A stretch of DNA of 59,299 bases from a virus. The position numbers and the translations under genes are program-made. The first letter of the stretch is position 1; each line of letters opens with the position of its first letter. Under the pieces are notes generated by a model, which saw nothing but the letters and a program-made list of their open reading frames with translations, had not been told where the DNA came from and ran no database searches. The DNA lies in the IMG/VR virus record IMGVR_UViG_3300046000_006837, positions 1 to 59,299 of that record. One strand, 5' to 3'. Below, in pieces: positions 34,926 through 43,128 of this stretch.

Positions 34926-35083
34926 AAACTTGCATATCGGATATATATTTTCGATAGCCTGTACCCTTGAGAAACTCGTATTAGCCAAGCTGTGAATATA
35001 ACGGCAGGTAAGATAAGCAGGCATGCTCTGATATAAAGGGGTAGTAGAATAAAGAGCAAATTTTAACTTATAAATGAAAAAAG
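34926..35083 (+). ncRNA. Structured gene-free stretch
   Basis: No ORF of note. Pairings seen: TATCG...CGATA near 34935-34955, GCC...GGC within the 34990s-35010s, and TGCTCT...AGAGCA (about 35023-35060). It could be a leader of the next gene or a decayed tRNA-like element; no T-arm motif is present. Confidence 0.35.
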
Positions 35084-35257
35084 ATGTTTGAGAAGATGTA
35101 TGAAGGTTTTAAAGATGTGGATGATCCTAGTAGATTGTATGAGATTAAAATGGATATTAGGAGATCCAGATATGAAATGTATGAAAAATATTTTAGTAAC
35201 CTAGCAAAGCCTATCGTTAAATTTTTTACCGATGATTGGTTTGTTTTAAAAAGATAA
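35084..35257 (+). CDS. Small hypothetical protein (57 aa)
   Basis: ATG at 35084 and TAA at 35255-35257 give MFEKMYEGFKDVDDPSRLYE and more, ending TDDWFVLKR. Charged and helical. The next gene starts 2 nt later, supporting co-translation. Confidence 0.6.
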   Translation: MFEKMYEGFKDVDDPSRLYEIKMDIRRSRYEMYEKYFSNLAKPIVKFFTDDWFVLKR

Positions 35258-35258
35258 T

Positions 35259-36023
35259 ATGAAGACAGTAATTATTGGAGACATTCATGGTAGAATATCA
35301 TGGGAGAAGATTGTAGAAAAAGAAAATGATGCAGATAGATTTATATTTGTAGGAGATTACTTTGATACACATGAAGATATAAGAATTATAGTTCAATTAC
35401 ATAATTTTAAACGTTTGATTGACTTTAAGAAGGAGTCTAAAGCAGATGTTATTATGTTAATTGGTAATCATGACTTTCATTACATGCCTTTTGCTAATGA
35501 GACGTATTCAGGACATCAGAGAGGACACCATCATACTATTCAGGAGTTATTGATGGAAAATATAAATGAGTTATCTATGTGTTATAAGATGGATAATTAT
35601 TTATTTAGTCATGCGGGAGTTAGTTCTGAATGGTTAGAGTACTGGGGTGGTCGGATGAAGGTAAATATGAAGAATGATGTTGATGTTATTGTTAATGATT
35701 TATTTATTGGTTCTCCCCGCGCTTTTAAATTTGCCGGATGGGACCCTTATGGAGACAGTGTTGAATCTTCCCCTATATGGATCCGGCCTAAGTCATTACA
35801 GGAATCTAACTATGATACCTTCCGGAAAAAGTACATCCAGGTTGTAGGCCATACACAACAAAAGAAAATAGATATTAAGGGGCAAACTACGGGAGGGAGA
35901 TACTACTACATTGACACTCTAGGTACCAGCCAGGAATATCTAATTATCAAAGATGGTGAAGTTAGCGTAGGTCAATTATCAGATGATTTTACTTCATATC
36001 AATCTTCTTCGAAAGAAATTTAG
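35259..36023 (+). CDS. Calcineurin-like metallophosphoesterase (254 aa)
   Basis: Metal motifs GDIHG (7-11), GDYFD (32-36), GNHD (69-72), HAG (118-120) and a late VVGHTQ are all present. Family members remove phosphates from proteins, nucleotides or RNA ends; the Pnkp repair phosphatase belongs to this fold. Phage homologues of this size are common with unknown substrate. It lies between the kinase and the ligase genes. Confidence 0.9.
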   Translation: MKTVIIGDIHGRISWEKIVEKENDADRFIFVGDYFDTHEDIRIIVQLHNFKRLIDFKKESKADVIMLIGNHDFHYMPFANETYSGHQRGHHHTIQELLMENINELSMCYKMDNYLFSHAGVSSEWLEYWGGRMKVNMKNDVDVIVNDLFIGSPRAFKFAGWDPYGDSVESSPIWIRPKSLQESNYDTFRKKYIQVVGHTQQKKIDIKGQTTGGRYYYIDTLGTSQEYLIIKDGEVSVGQLSDDFTSYQSSSKEI

Positions 36024-36039
36024 GTTTTCTAGAAAAATT

Positions 36040-36051
36040 GTTTTATATTTG
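36040..36051 (+). promoter_or_regulatory. Promoter (weak upstream box)
   Basis: Box TATATTTG at 36044-36051 lies 20 nt before the gene at 36072. A clear TTG at the usual distance is absent. Confidence 0.6.
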
Positions 36052-36071
36052 TAAAGTTGTAAAAATAAAGT

Positions 36072-36437
36072 ATGAAAAAAGAAAATTTTAAAAACATTTT
36101 GAAATCTTATCGTGATGTATTCACTCACTTATGTGATTTACATGATATTGGATTTGACTTATTAGATAATAAACGTTTTCCCATAAACGATTTGATTTCT
36201 AATATATTTAGCCAAAGTATCCTATCCCACTACAACGATGAAGGATTAGATTGGGTAACATGGTATCTTTTGGAATTTATTAAAGTTGATGCTCTTAGTT
36301 CAGATGCTGATTTGATGTACCCGGATAGAGAACCTGCCGCATGGGATTCCAATGGAGCTCCTATATGTTTTAATATTGATGTATTATATGATTACATTAA
36401 TAAGAATTGTAAACCTGAAAAACAAGAATGTTGCTAG
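36072..36437 (+). CDS. Hypothetical protein (121 aa)
   Basis: Helical, acidic; contains GLDWVTWYLLEFIKVDAL and a DLMYPDREPAAWDSNGAPIC segment, ending KQECC. I recall the 'W..YflyE' pattern from phage proteins of unknown function. It overlaps the next gene by 10 nt. Confidence 0.7.
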   Translation: MKKENFKNILKSYRDVFTHLCDLHDIGFDLLDNKRFPINDLISNIFSQSILSHYNDEGLDWVTWYLLEFIKVDALSSDADLMYPDREPAAWDSNGAPICFNIDVLYDYINKNCKPEKQECC

Positions 36438-36745
36438 TAAAATCAAAAGTTGTACATTGTAAGAAAGAAAGTTATAATGTATATATTGGAAGGCCGAGCA
36501 AGTGGGGGAACCCTTTCACGCACCGGCCAGATGGAAAAACTCTTGCTAAGTATGTAGTTAAAGATAGAGATACTGCTGTCAATGCTTATAGAGAGTGGAT
36601 TACAAATGGAGAAGGAAAACATTTATTGGATGATTTACATGAATTAAAAGGTGGAAAGATTCTTGGATGTTGGTGTAAGCCACAAGCATGTCATGGAGAT
36701 GTTTTATTAGAATTGTTAGATAAATTAACCCCGCAAAATAAATAA
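36428..36745 (+). CDS. DUF4326 protein (105 aa)
   Basis: VYIGRPSKWGNPF (18-30) and the GCWCKPQACHGDVL block (about residues 80-93) are the two hallmarks of DUF4326, a small phage and bacterial family with conserved Cys/His and no established activity. Length normal. Confidence 0.9.
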   Translation: MLLVKSKVVHCKKESYNVYIGRPSKWGNPFTHRPDGKTLAKYVVKDRDTAVNAYREWITNGEGKHLLDDLHELKGGKILGCWCKPQACHGDVLLELLDKLTPQNK

Positions 36746-36746
36746 C

Positions 36747-36989
36747 ATGAATTTAGAATCTATACTTGAAAAATATCCGGATGAAACATTTTTAAAAGCA
36801 GATGGATTTGATGATGCTATACTTGGAGTGGATGAATCTTCCATGCGTCTTATCTATTCTATATCTAAATGTATTGATATTCTGATGGAAGACATGTCAG
36901 ATGAAGATGCCTTAGAACATTTTTATTATAATGTCAGCGGTTCATATATGGGAGAACAAACTCCTATCTGGTGCGATGATCTTGATTAA
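36747..36989 (+). CDS. Acidic hypothetical protein (80 aa)
   Basis: Pattern DGFDDAILGVDESSMRLIYS then ISKCIDILMEDMSDEDALEH, FYYNVSGSYMGEQTPIW. This order (DGFDdAilGv... Y...k.i.iL...M...eA.E.f..NV.gaY.GeqtPi) is recurrent in phages, role unknown. Starts 1 nt after the previous stop. Confidence 0.8.
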   Translation: MNLESILEKYPDETFLKADGFDDAILGVDESSMRLIYSISKCIDILMEDMSDEDALEHFYYNVSGSYMGEQTPIWCDDLD

Positions 36990-37004
36990 CTTAAATTAAA
37001 GGAC

Positions 37005-37262
37005 ATGGAAGATAAATTATATGAAGAATATTTGGTTTGGTTAAAAAAAACACATAACATCACTCCAGATGATAAGTATATGGGATTAAAAGAGCTCGAA
37101 TCATTAAAAACATTGAGAGATGAGTTTATGGGTTTGTTGGGTGAAACTCAAATGGTGGTGATGATGAAAGAAGAAGGTAGTTTTGAAAAAAACAAGAATT
37201 ATTGGGAAGCCAAATATTCCATTCTTACATTTGATGAATACAAAAACTCAAAACAAAAATAA
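37005..37262 (+). CDS. Hypothetical protein (85 aa)
   Basis: Charged, helical, soluble (KKTHNITPDDKYMGLKELES). No family recognised. The region after it (37263-37314) has no promoter box. Confidence 0.65.
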   Translation: MEDKLYEEYLVWLKKTHNITPDDKYMGLKELESLKTLRDEFMGLLGETQMVVMMKEEGSFEKNKNYWEAKYSILTFDEYKNSKQK

Positions 37263-37314
37263 CATTACTTATAACGGTTACAGATAAACGCAGTTCTAAC
37301 TTAAATTAAATGAT

Positions 37315-37560
37315 ATGACAAACGAAGATTTATTAAAAGAAAATGGATGGGAAATTGAATGTGAAAGCCCATTTGAGATACGACACGAAGATGGAAGTTT
37401 TGCAAGTATGAACGCTGCTTATAGAGTAGTTGAAGAATTGCGTTTATCTGATGTTATGAGTAGTGTTTTATTGATTAAAGATGCCTACAAAGCTGAACTG
37501 ATTAATAAAGATATGTTCATAACTAAAATGATAGACTTACTTGAAAAACATTACTCATAA
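37315..37560 (+). CDS. Conserved small protein (81 aa)
   Basis: LLKENGWEIECESPFEIRHE, DGSFASMNAAYRVVEELR: the GW-x-x-ECESPFEI-HEDGSFA core recurs in gut phage and plasmid proteins of unknown role. The C-terminal part is helical. Confidence 0.75.
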   Translation: MTNEDLLKENGWEIECESPFEIRHEDGSFASMNAAYRVVEELRLSDVMSSVLLIKDAYKAELINKDMFITKMIDLLEKHYS

Positions 37561-37628
37561 CGGATTGACGGTTGGCGTTCTTTGTCGACTTTGAAACACG
37601 ACACTTTAACGTAAAAACAAAATTTGAT

Positions 37629-37910
37629 ATGGAAAACACTATTTCAATAAACCACGAAAACGGCAATGACGCTAAACGCTTGTTAACAGCCGTTACTTTT
37701 GATGCCATTCATAATGCAGTAAGCAATTTCGTTCTTACGAACAATCGAAGACCAGCGTTAATTGTAATGCATCCTGCCGATGGCCAAAAGTTCATAGAAT
37801 TACTTTACAATGAATATGGTTACTGTGCGATGCCAAATCTTATGAATTATCGAGGAATGAAATTGATTCGCTCTTTTGATGTCGAAGAAGGTCGTTGGTT
37901 GGTCTATTAA
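37629..37910 (+). CDS. Hypothetical protein (93 aa)
   Basis: Contains RPALIVMHPADGQKFIELLY and NYRGMKLIRSFDVEEGRWLV, an alpha/beta pattern found in small phage proteins. The frame is open to 37572, but the ATG at 37629 follows an A-rich leader and the codons upstream lack conservation signs, so the shorter form is preferred. Confidence 0.7.
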   Translation: MENTISINHENGNDAKRLLTAVTFDAIHNAVSNFVLTNNRRPALIVMHPADGQKFIELLYNEYGYCAMPNLMNYRGMKLIRSFDVEEGRWLVY

Positions 37911-37976
37911 TGGCTTGGAGATATTATATCAAAAGTAAAAAGGTTATTATAAATTCTTAAACCTAAATTTATTATT

Positions 37977-38534
37977 ATGTACATTTTAATTATTTTATTC
38001 ATTGTTGTAATTTGTTATATCCCCGCGATAATTCTGTATTACTACATTAAATCATACATATCTTATAAAATAGGATTGTATAAGTTAGAGAAGAAGTTTG
38101 GTTCAATGTCAAGCAAAGGTGCGAGGTATAAATTTCCTCCCGTAGCTTTCAAAGATATTCTACTATGTTTCTCCAACCACAGAGAAGATAGATATAACTA
38201 TCTAGGCATTTCTTGGAATATATTTAAAGAAGGTACAGATTTACATGAATACCTAGAAGACTTTATTATGTTTGTTGCAAAGAAAGCTAAACCTTGGTGG
38301 TGTCCTACATTTGTGCTAAATCTCCTTAATTTATTTGCTAATGATAACTCGATTGTTAGGTGCAGGAACCAACATTTAGCATCTGCTTTTAGAAATATTA
38401 CTGGCGGATTGTTAATAACTGACATAAAAGAAAAGTACGGTACAATAAGAGTTTATGGTTATTTTACTAAAGAGGTTGACGAGGAATTAACAAAACTAGA
38501 AAAACTAGTTAATCCGCATTTAAAGGCTTATTAA
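37977..38534 (+). CDS. Membrane-anchored hypothetical protein (185 aa)
   Basis: One or two N-terminal membrane segments (ILIILFIVVICYIPAIILYY) are followed by a cytosolic domain of about 145 residues with KPWWCPTFVLNLLNLF and IREKYG/IKEKYGTIRVYG. The last motif (f.DIK.KyGtlRiYg) occurs in small domains of unknown role in phages. Confidence 0.75.
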   Translation: MYILIILFIVVICYIPAIILYYYIKSYISYKIGLYKLEKKFGSMSSKGARYKFPPVAFKDILLCFSNHREDRYNYLGISWNIFKEGTDLHEYLEDFIMFVAKKAKPWWCPTFVLNLLNLFANDNSIVRCRNQHLASAFRNITGGLLITDIKEKYGTIRVYGYFTKEVDEELTKLEKLVNPHLKAY

Positions 38535-38535
38535 T

Positions 38536-38835
38536 ATGGTTGTAAAAAACAGAAAAGAATATCTTAGAAACAGGTTTGCTAATTTACCGGAGGAAAAGAA
38601 GGAGGAGCATAAGAGAAAAAGATTAGCTGATTACCACTCCATGTCTGAGTATGCTAGGCAAAAAGAAGTGAAAAGACGACAACAATATTACATAGAAAAC
38701 AAAGAGAAGTTGAAAGAAAAACAAAGAGCATACTACGCAGAAAACAGGGAAATTTATGTTGAATACGCTAGGAATAAAAGAGAACAAGAAAAAGAATTAA
38801 AAAAGTCCTTAATTAGTTTGGAAGTTACAAAATAA
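38536..38835 (+). CDS. Basic coiled-coil protein (99 aa)
   Basis: Lys/Arg/Glu-rich helix over the whole length (KRRQQYYIENKEKLKEKQRA) with YYxEN repeats like those of small phage proteins near homing endonucleases. Starts 1 nt after the previous stop. Function unknown; RNA or DNA binding is possible. Confidence 0.7.
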   Translation: MVVKNRKEYLRNRFANLPEEKKEEHKRKRLADYHSMSEYARQKEVKRRQQYYIENKEKLKEKQRAYYAENREIYVEYARNKREQEKELKKSLISLEVTK

Positions 38836-38848
38836 TAAGTTATCTTTG
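38818..38848 (+). promoter_or_regulatory. Promoter of the RNA ligase gene
   Basis: TTG (in agtttggaag) lies 20 bp before box TATCTTTG (38841-38848), inside the end of the preceding gene. Confidence 0.75.
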
Positions 38849-38867
38849 TGCCATTAAATCATAGTTT

Positions 38868-39998
38868 ATGAAAAATGAAAATAGTGTTTGTTTCGTGTCC
38901 GTGATAAATGATATTCAATCTATTCCGGATGCTGATAACATAGAACTAGCTGTTATAAATGGCTGGCACTGTGTTGTAAAAAAAGGTTCTCACTCAATCG
39001 GAGATTTAGTTATTTGCGCTACTACAGATGCTATGATACCTTTAGAAATTTCAGAGAAATTAGGTATCACCAATTATCTCCGTAACAAAGAAAGAGTTAG
39101 GACAATTAAGCTAAGAGGTGTTTACAGTGAATGTTTGATAATGCCTATTGATTTGATTCCGGAAAATAAAAGGAAAAAATGGGAGGATGTAATGGATGTT
39201 CTTAAAATAGCTAAGTATGAACCTGCGGTTAAAATGATTAGATTAGCCAATGGTAAAAAAAGAAAATACCGTGAAAATCCTAATTTTCCTATTTACTATA
39301 AATTCCCTAATTTTAAAAATGTTCCTAATATTTTTGATGAAAATGATTATGTCGAAATTACTAGGAAAATACATGGAACAAATGCAAGATACGGGATTGT
39401 TAAGAAGAATAAGCTATCTCTGTGGATCAAAATTAAAAAATTCTTTGGTTTTGAGACAGGTTGGGATGAATATGAATTCGTGGTAGGTTCTCATAACGTA
39501 GAAAAAGGATCTGATAGTCAAGGTTTTTATGATACTAATGTTTGGTATGATATTGAAAAAAAATATGATATCAAAAATAAGCTCTGGAACCTTGTTAAGA
39601 AAAATTTTGGTGGTTATACTCGCATGAGCTCTGGTTTTATAATCTACGGAGAAATATATGGAAAAGGAATCCAGAAAAACTATGAGTATGGATTAGATGA
39701 TATACAGCTATGTATTTTCGATATTGAACTAGATAAAAAGTATTTCAATTTGTCCGCAGCTCAATATATGACTGAAGAATATTTAAATCTACCCTACGTT
39801 GAAGTCCTATATAAAGGACTTTATTTAGAGGAAGTAAAAAATTTATTCGTGTTTAATAATTTTATAGACAACACTAAAGTTCCTCATGAAGGTGTTGTTA
39901 TAAAAGCTGTTGATGGAAATAGAGCAAAAGTAGCTAAAGTAATAAACCCAGATTACTTAATTTATAGCGAAAAAAATAATGTTGGGGATTCACATTAA
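38868..39998 (+). CDS. RNA ligase, Rnl5/DRB0094-like (376 aa)
   Basis: Nucleotidyltransferase motif I is TRKIHGTNARYG with catalytic K167. Motif III/IIIa-like FIIYGEIYGKGIQ, motif IV HEGVVIKA and motif V RAKVAK follow in order. An N-terminal domain of about 120 residues (OB-like, containing IPDADNIELAVINGWHCVVK) precedes it, as in the Deinococcus DraRnl group rather than T4 Rnl1 or Rnl2. It seals RNA ends using ATP. It has its own promoter. Confidence 0.92.
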   Translation: MKNENSVCFVSVINDIQSIPDADNIELAVINGWHCVVKKGSHSIGDLVICATTDAMIPLEISEKLGITNYLRNKERVRTIKLRGVYSECLIMPIDLIPENKRKKWEDVMDVLKIAKYEPAVKMIRLANGKKRKYRENPNFPIYYKFPNFKNVPNIFDENDYVEITRKIHGTNARYGIVKKNKLSLWIKIKKFFGFETGWDEYEFVVGSHNVEKGSDSQGFYDTNVWYDIEKKYDIKNKLWNLVKKNFGGYTRMSSGFIIYGEIYGKGIQKNYEYGLDDIQLCIFDIELDKKYFNLSAAQYMTEEYLNLPYVEVLYKGLYLEEVKNLFVFNNFIDNTKVPHEGVVIKAVDGNRAKVAKVINPDYLIYSEKNNVGDSH

Positions 39999-40022
39999 TC
40001 AATCACAATTATATCACAAAGT

Positions 40023-40247
40023 ATGAGAAAAGTTTTTGTTAATTTATTGGTTTTATTGTTCTTCTTAATAACAACTTGTATTGGGTCTTTTATGGTTATG
40101 GTATGTTGGAATTTTTCAATTGCTGATTATTTTGAATTGAAAGATTTATCCTTCCTTCAATCTTTTGGATTCTATGTCATGTTAAGAATTATCCTAGACA
40201 ATCCTATAAAGATAGAGGCAACGGATCAGTCTGATAAGGACGAATAA
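40023..40247 (+). CDS. Small membrane protein (74 aa)
   Basis: Residues 4-31 are hydrophobic (KVFVNLLVLLFFLITTCIGS), a second weaker segment covers about 44-60, and the tail is acidic. No family recognised. Confidence 0.65.
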   Translation: MRKVFVNLLVLLFFLITTCIGSFMVMVCWNFSIADYFELKDLSFLQSFGFYVMLRIILDNPIKIEATDQSDKDE

Positions 40248-40302
40248 AATAAACAAGTATGAGGCCTTTTTACAAAGGCTTCATATTTATTTAAAAGATA
40301 TT

Positions 40303-40956
40303 ATGGATTCTAAGAAAATAGACTCGGTTAAATTTGGAAATCAACCAGAAGATTATGTAAGAAAAATTGAGAAAGATAAGTACGGAACTCTAGAAAAATC
40401 AAAAGATTCCGGTATGATAGATGAATTTATAAAAAAGTTCCCTCCTCCAAAGAATTCTTCCGATACTACAAAGAAAGAACTTGAACATCTTAAAAAGATT
40501 TCTGATAATGTTACGGATAAAGAAAAAAGTATGTGTTTTTACATGGAGCATCATCATTTAGATTTCTTCGTGAAAACGGCGGAAAAATTGGGTATTAAAG
40601 GTGTAGACCGGAAAAAAGTTAACTCCTGGGCTGATGAGGCTTTTCCTATAGTGTACTATCTTAAAGATCACTTCAATAGACCTAGGCCAAATGAACTAGC
40701 CGGAGAGTACGGAATTAAGCTACATCCTATAACTAGAACCGATGCAAATTCAGCTGCTTACCCTTCCGGACATACCATGGATTTCCTAGTTATGATTTAC
40801 CAATTAATGAAATTGAAACCCTCCTCTAGAAAATATTTTGTAGATCTCTACAATAAAATAAAGGATGTTAGAGAGTTATCGGGAGTTCACTATCCGTCTG
40901 ACGGCGATGGAAGTGAAGAATTGTTCAAATTAATGTTGAAATACAAAATAATATAG
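40303..40956 (+). CDS. PAP2-family phosphatase, soluble type (217 aa)
   Basis: Three motifs are present: K121 with RPRP (126-129), PSGH (154-157) and R190...H196-x3-D200. There are no membrane segments, unlike lipid phosphatases, and the N-terminal 100 residues are charged. It resembles class A acid phosphatases or vanadium haloperoxidase-type folds. The substrate may be a nucleotide or sugar phosphate. The position before thyX suggests nucleotide metabolism. Confidence 0.85.
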   Translation: MDSKKIDSVKFGNQPEDYVRKIEKDKYGTLEKSKDSGMIDEFIKKFPPPKNSSDTTKKELEHLKKISDNVTDKEKSMCFYMEHHHLDFFVKTAEKLGIKGVDRKKVNSWADEAFPIVYYLKDHFNRPRPNELAGEYGIKLHPITRTDANSAAYPSGHTMDFLVMIYQLMKLKPSSRKYFVDLYNKIKDVRELSGVHYPSDGDGSEELFKLMLKYKII

Positions 40957-40965
40957 TTATATTTG
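40936..40965 (+). promoter_or_regulatory. Promoter of the thyX-like gene
   Basis: TTG (in atgttgaaa) lies 19 bp before box TATATTTG (40958-40965), overlapping the end of the PAP2 gene. It leaves a leader of about 55 nt. Confidence 0.75.
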
Positions 40966-41023
40966 CGCAATAAACTTAATGGGTTTATTAAACAAAATTT
41001 AGTTTACTAAAAAGTTTCAAAAA

Positions 41024-41887
41024 ATGAAAGCAGAATTAATTGATTTTATGGGAAGCGACCTTAAGATTGCAAATGTCGCTAGAGTTTCTTATGACAAAGA
41101 GGCATCAAATTATCCGGATAGTCAAAATGAAAACCTATTAGAATTCTTATGGGAGGAAGGGCACGTATCTCCCTTCAGGCATGCGCAATTACAATTTAGG
41201 TTGTCATGTCCAATATATGTAGAAAGGCAGCTTAGAAAGCACGAAATTGGCGTTGAAGTGAATTTACCAATGGAGAATATGTCTGTAAATTCGATATCCG
41301 GAAGGTATGTAGATTTCTCAGATTCTTACTATGCTATTCAAACATTTAGATCACAGTCAAAAGACTCAAAACAAGGCAGTGGCGAAGATCTAAATAAATT
41401 AAGTAATGTAATAGCGAATCTTATTCAAGATGAACTAATAGAGAATGCTAGAGTAGCTTATGAAAAGTTACTTGAGTTAGGAACAAGCAAAGAACAGGCT
41501 AGATCAGTACTTCCATTATCCTTAGAGACAACTTTTATTTGGACTATGAGTTTTTTAGCTTTCATGCACTTAGTTAAATTAAGAATCAAAAAAGATGTGC
41601 AAAAAGAGACTAGAGACTTAGTTGCAGATATGTTGGAACAAGTAAAAAACATGCCGGGTAATCCTTTTAAGAAGTCTTTAGAACTCTTGGAAAGAAAAGA
41701 AGAAGCGTTTATTGTGACAAATAATAGCGGAGATATTGTATCTATATTTACTAGTCTAAGAAAATTAAAAAAACATTTCTCGAATAAAGGTTGGATTTTT
41801 GATAAAACTTCCTTATCTTTGCAGAATAATTTGAGAACATTATTTATTACCAAAATGGGATTAGACGGAAGTTATGAAGAGATCTAA
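41024..41887 (+). CDS. thyX: Flavin-dependent thymidylate synthase, ThyX-like (287 aa)
   Basis: HVSPFRHAQLQFRLSCPIYVERQ and SGRYVDF fit ThyX, which makes dTMP with FAD and methylene-THF. The signature RHRx7S is altered: KHEIG (72-76), then ten extra residues VEVNLPMENM (77-86), then SVNSISGRY (87-95). The ARSVLPLSLETTFIWTMS core (about 170-187) is intact. The last 60 residues (VSIFTSLRKLKKHFSNKGW) are an extra domain. Its 3' end overlaps the next gene. Activity cannot be assumed. Confidence 0.88.
   Translation: MKAELIDFMGSDLKIANVARVSYDKEASNYPDSQNENLLEFLWEEGHVSPFRHAQLQFRLSCPIYVERQLRKHEIGVEVNLPMENMSVNSISGRYVDFSDSYYAIQTFRSQSKDSKQGSGEDLNKLSNVIANLIQDELIENARVAYEKLLELGTSKEQARSVLPLSLETTFIWTMSFLAFMHLVKLRIKKDVQKETRDLVADMLEQVKNMPGNPFKKSLELLERKEEAFIVTNNSGDIVSIFTSLRKLKKHFSNKGWIFDKTSLSLQNNLRTLFITKMGLDGSYEEI
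41791..41821 (+). promoter_or_regulatory. Possible internal promoter in thyX
   Basis: TTG (41791) lies 20 bp before TATCTTTG (41814-41821), the exact consensus spacing, inside the thyX coding sequence and 52 nt before the gene at 41874. It may be real or chance. Confidence 0.5.
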
Positions 41888-42377
41888 AGGTATTTTTTAC
41901 ATTGAGGGAGTTATAGGAAGCGAAGTATATGCTTCTCTATTTAGAAAAAATTTGTACGGAAAAGAGAATTATGATAAAACCATAATTTTTGATGAAATCA
42001 TGCATAAAATAGATGGAGAGATAAGAATAGAGTCTTTAGTCTATCCAGGAAAAGATGCTAAGATAATTCAGCAAAATGAGTTTGATAAGAAAGGAATTTC
42101 AAAAATTGGACTTGTTTCAGATAAAATAGATAATGTTTACTTTCTATATCCTCCTACGGGTTGGTATGATAGCGAAATCCATTTAGATGAGCATGGAGAA
42201 GTTGAACAAGTCATTTTTGATTTCAAGTATTTAGATTCAGAGGATCCGAATGATATAGATGATTTACTATTCTTTGATTCAAAGTACCTTCGTCTATTTA
42301 TGGATAATTCTCTAAAAGTAAAGGACTGTTATAAATTCACAAACTTAAATTTACTATGTTACAATCACCAGATTTAA
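41874..42377 (+). CDS. Hypothetical protein (167 aa)
   Basis: Overlaps the thyX end by 14 nt. Alpha/beta, acidic C-terminus (LDSEDPNDIDDLLFFDSKYL). No family recognised. It overlaps the next gene by 22 nt. Confidence 0.7.
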   Translation: MKRSKGIFYIEGVIGSEVYASLFRKNLYGKENYDKTIIFDEIMHKIDGEIRIESLVYPGKDAKIIQQNEFDKKGISKIGLVSDKIDNVYFLYPPTGWYDSEIHLDEHGEVEQVIFDFKYLDSEDPNDIDDLLFFDSKYLRLFMDNSLKVKDCYKFTNLNLLCYNHQI

Positions 42378-42649
42378 AAAGGGAGTTACCTAAATTTATT
42401 ATTGCTTCTACTTCTTACTTAGCACAAGAAACATTTATATTTGAAGCAGAGGACATGGGAGGATTCCCTAAAATAGTAAAATCAGGAGGACTAGAAGAAT
42501 TAACCGGATTGGCGAAAAGGTGGGGAGATGAAAATTGGGCATCTAAAGAAGATGCGGTAAATTTATATGCCTCGGGTTCTTATGTGCGTGTTAATAATGA
42601 AGTACCTAATTTTGATAGTGCTTATTTGTATATGTTAAAAAATGATTAA
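42356..42649 (+). CDS. Hypothetical protein (97 aa)
   Basis: KFIIASTSYLAQETFIFEAE, then GGLEELTGLAKRWGDENWAS. Looks alpha/beta and soluble. I recall 'AS...qEtyvFpad.eG' patterns in phages but no function. Confidence 0.7.
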   Translation: MLQSPDLKRELPKFIIASTSYLAQETFIFEAEDMGGFPKIVKSGGLEELTGLAKRWGDENWASKEDAVNLYASGSYVRVNNEVPNFDSAYLYMLKND

Positions 42650-42650
42650 A

Positions 42651-43085
42651 ATGAAAAAATTGTTTGTTTTTGTGTTATTTTTTTCTACTGTGAAAGGTTT
42701 TTCTCAATATTTCAGTCTTAATAATCCTGTTAGAAAATCAATTGACAGTATTGTGTGCGTAACGATTGAATACAAAAAAAGAGCTCCTGCTCCTTGTAGT
42801 ATTGAAATGGATACTTACGAAGTTCCCATCTATATGATTAGGGTCGGCCTTTATGATAGGGCAGTAAAGTCAGGGCCCGAAATCATTAAAATAAAGTTGG
42901 GAATACAAAATTACTACTATTATGCACGTATGTATAATTCCTACAAGAAGGCTGCTATTGATTTAGAAAAATTAAAGAAAGCCGGATTTTGTGATGCGTT
43001 TATTGCAGCCGCTCCTTTTGATATGCAAGGATTCTCGTTTTTTCCGGAAGGGGCAGGTTTTTCTAGCGAGATTATTTTTAAGTAA
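42651..43085 (+). CDS. Secreted hypothetical protein (144 aa)
   Basis: Signal peptide MKKLFVFVLFFSTVKGFSQ. The mature part is about 125 residues with many Tyr and Ser (KLGIQNYYYYARMYNSYKKA). An ATG three codons upstream (42642) overlaps the previous gene. Its stop precedes the terminator at 43090. No family recognised. Confidence 0.75.
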   Translation: MKKLFVFVLFFSTVKGFSQYFSLNNPVRKSIDSIVCVTIEYKKRAPAPCSIEMDTYEVPIYMIRVGLYDRAVKSGPEIIKIKLGIQNYYYYARMYNSYKKAAIDLEKLKKAGFCDAFIAAAPFDMQGFSFFPEGAGFSSEIIFK

Positions 43086-43089
43086 TATT

Positions 43090-43120
43090 AAGGCCTGCTT
43101 TTTAGCGGGCCTTTTCAATT
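43090..43120 (+). terminator. Rho-independent terminator
   Basis: AAGGCCTGC-TTTTTA-GCGGGCCTT, 9 bp with one G-U pair, followed by ttcaattt. Confidence 0.8.
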
Positions 43121-43128
43121 TAACTTTT

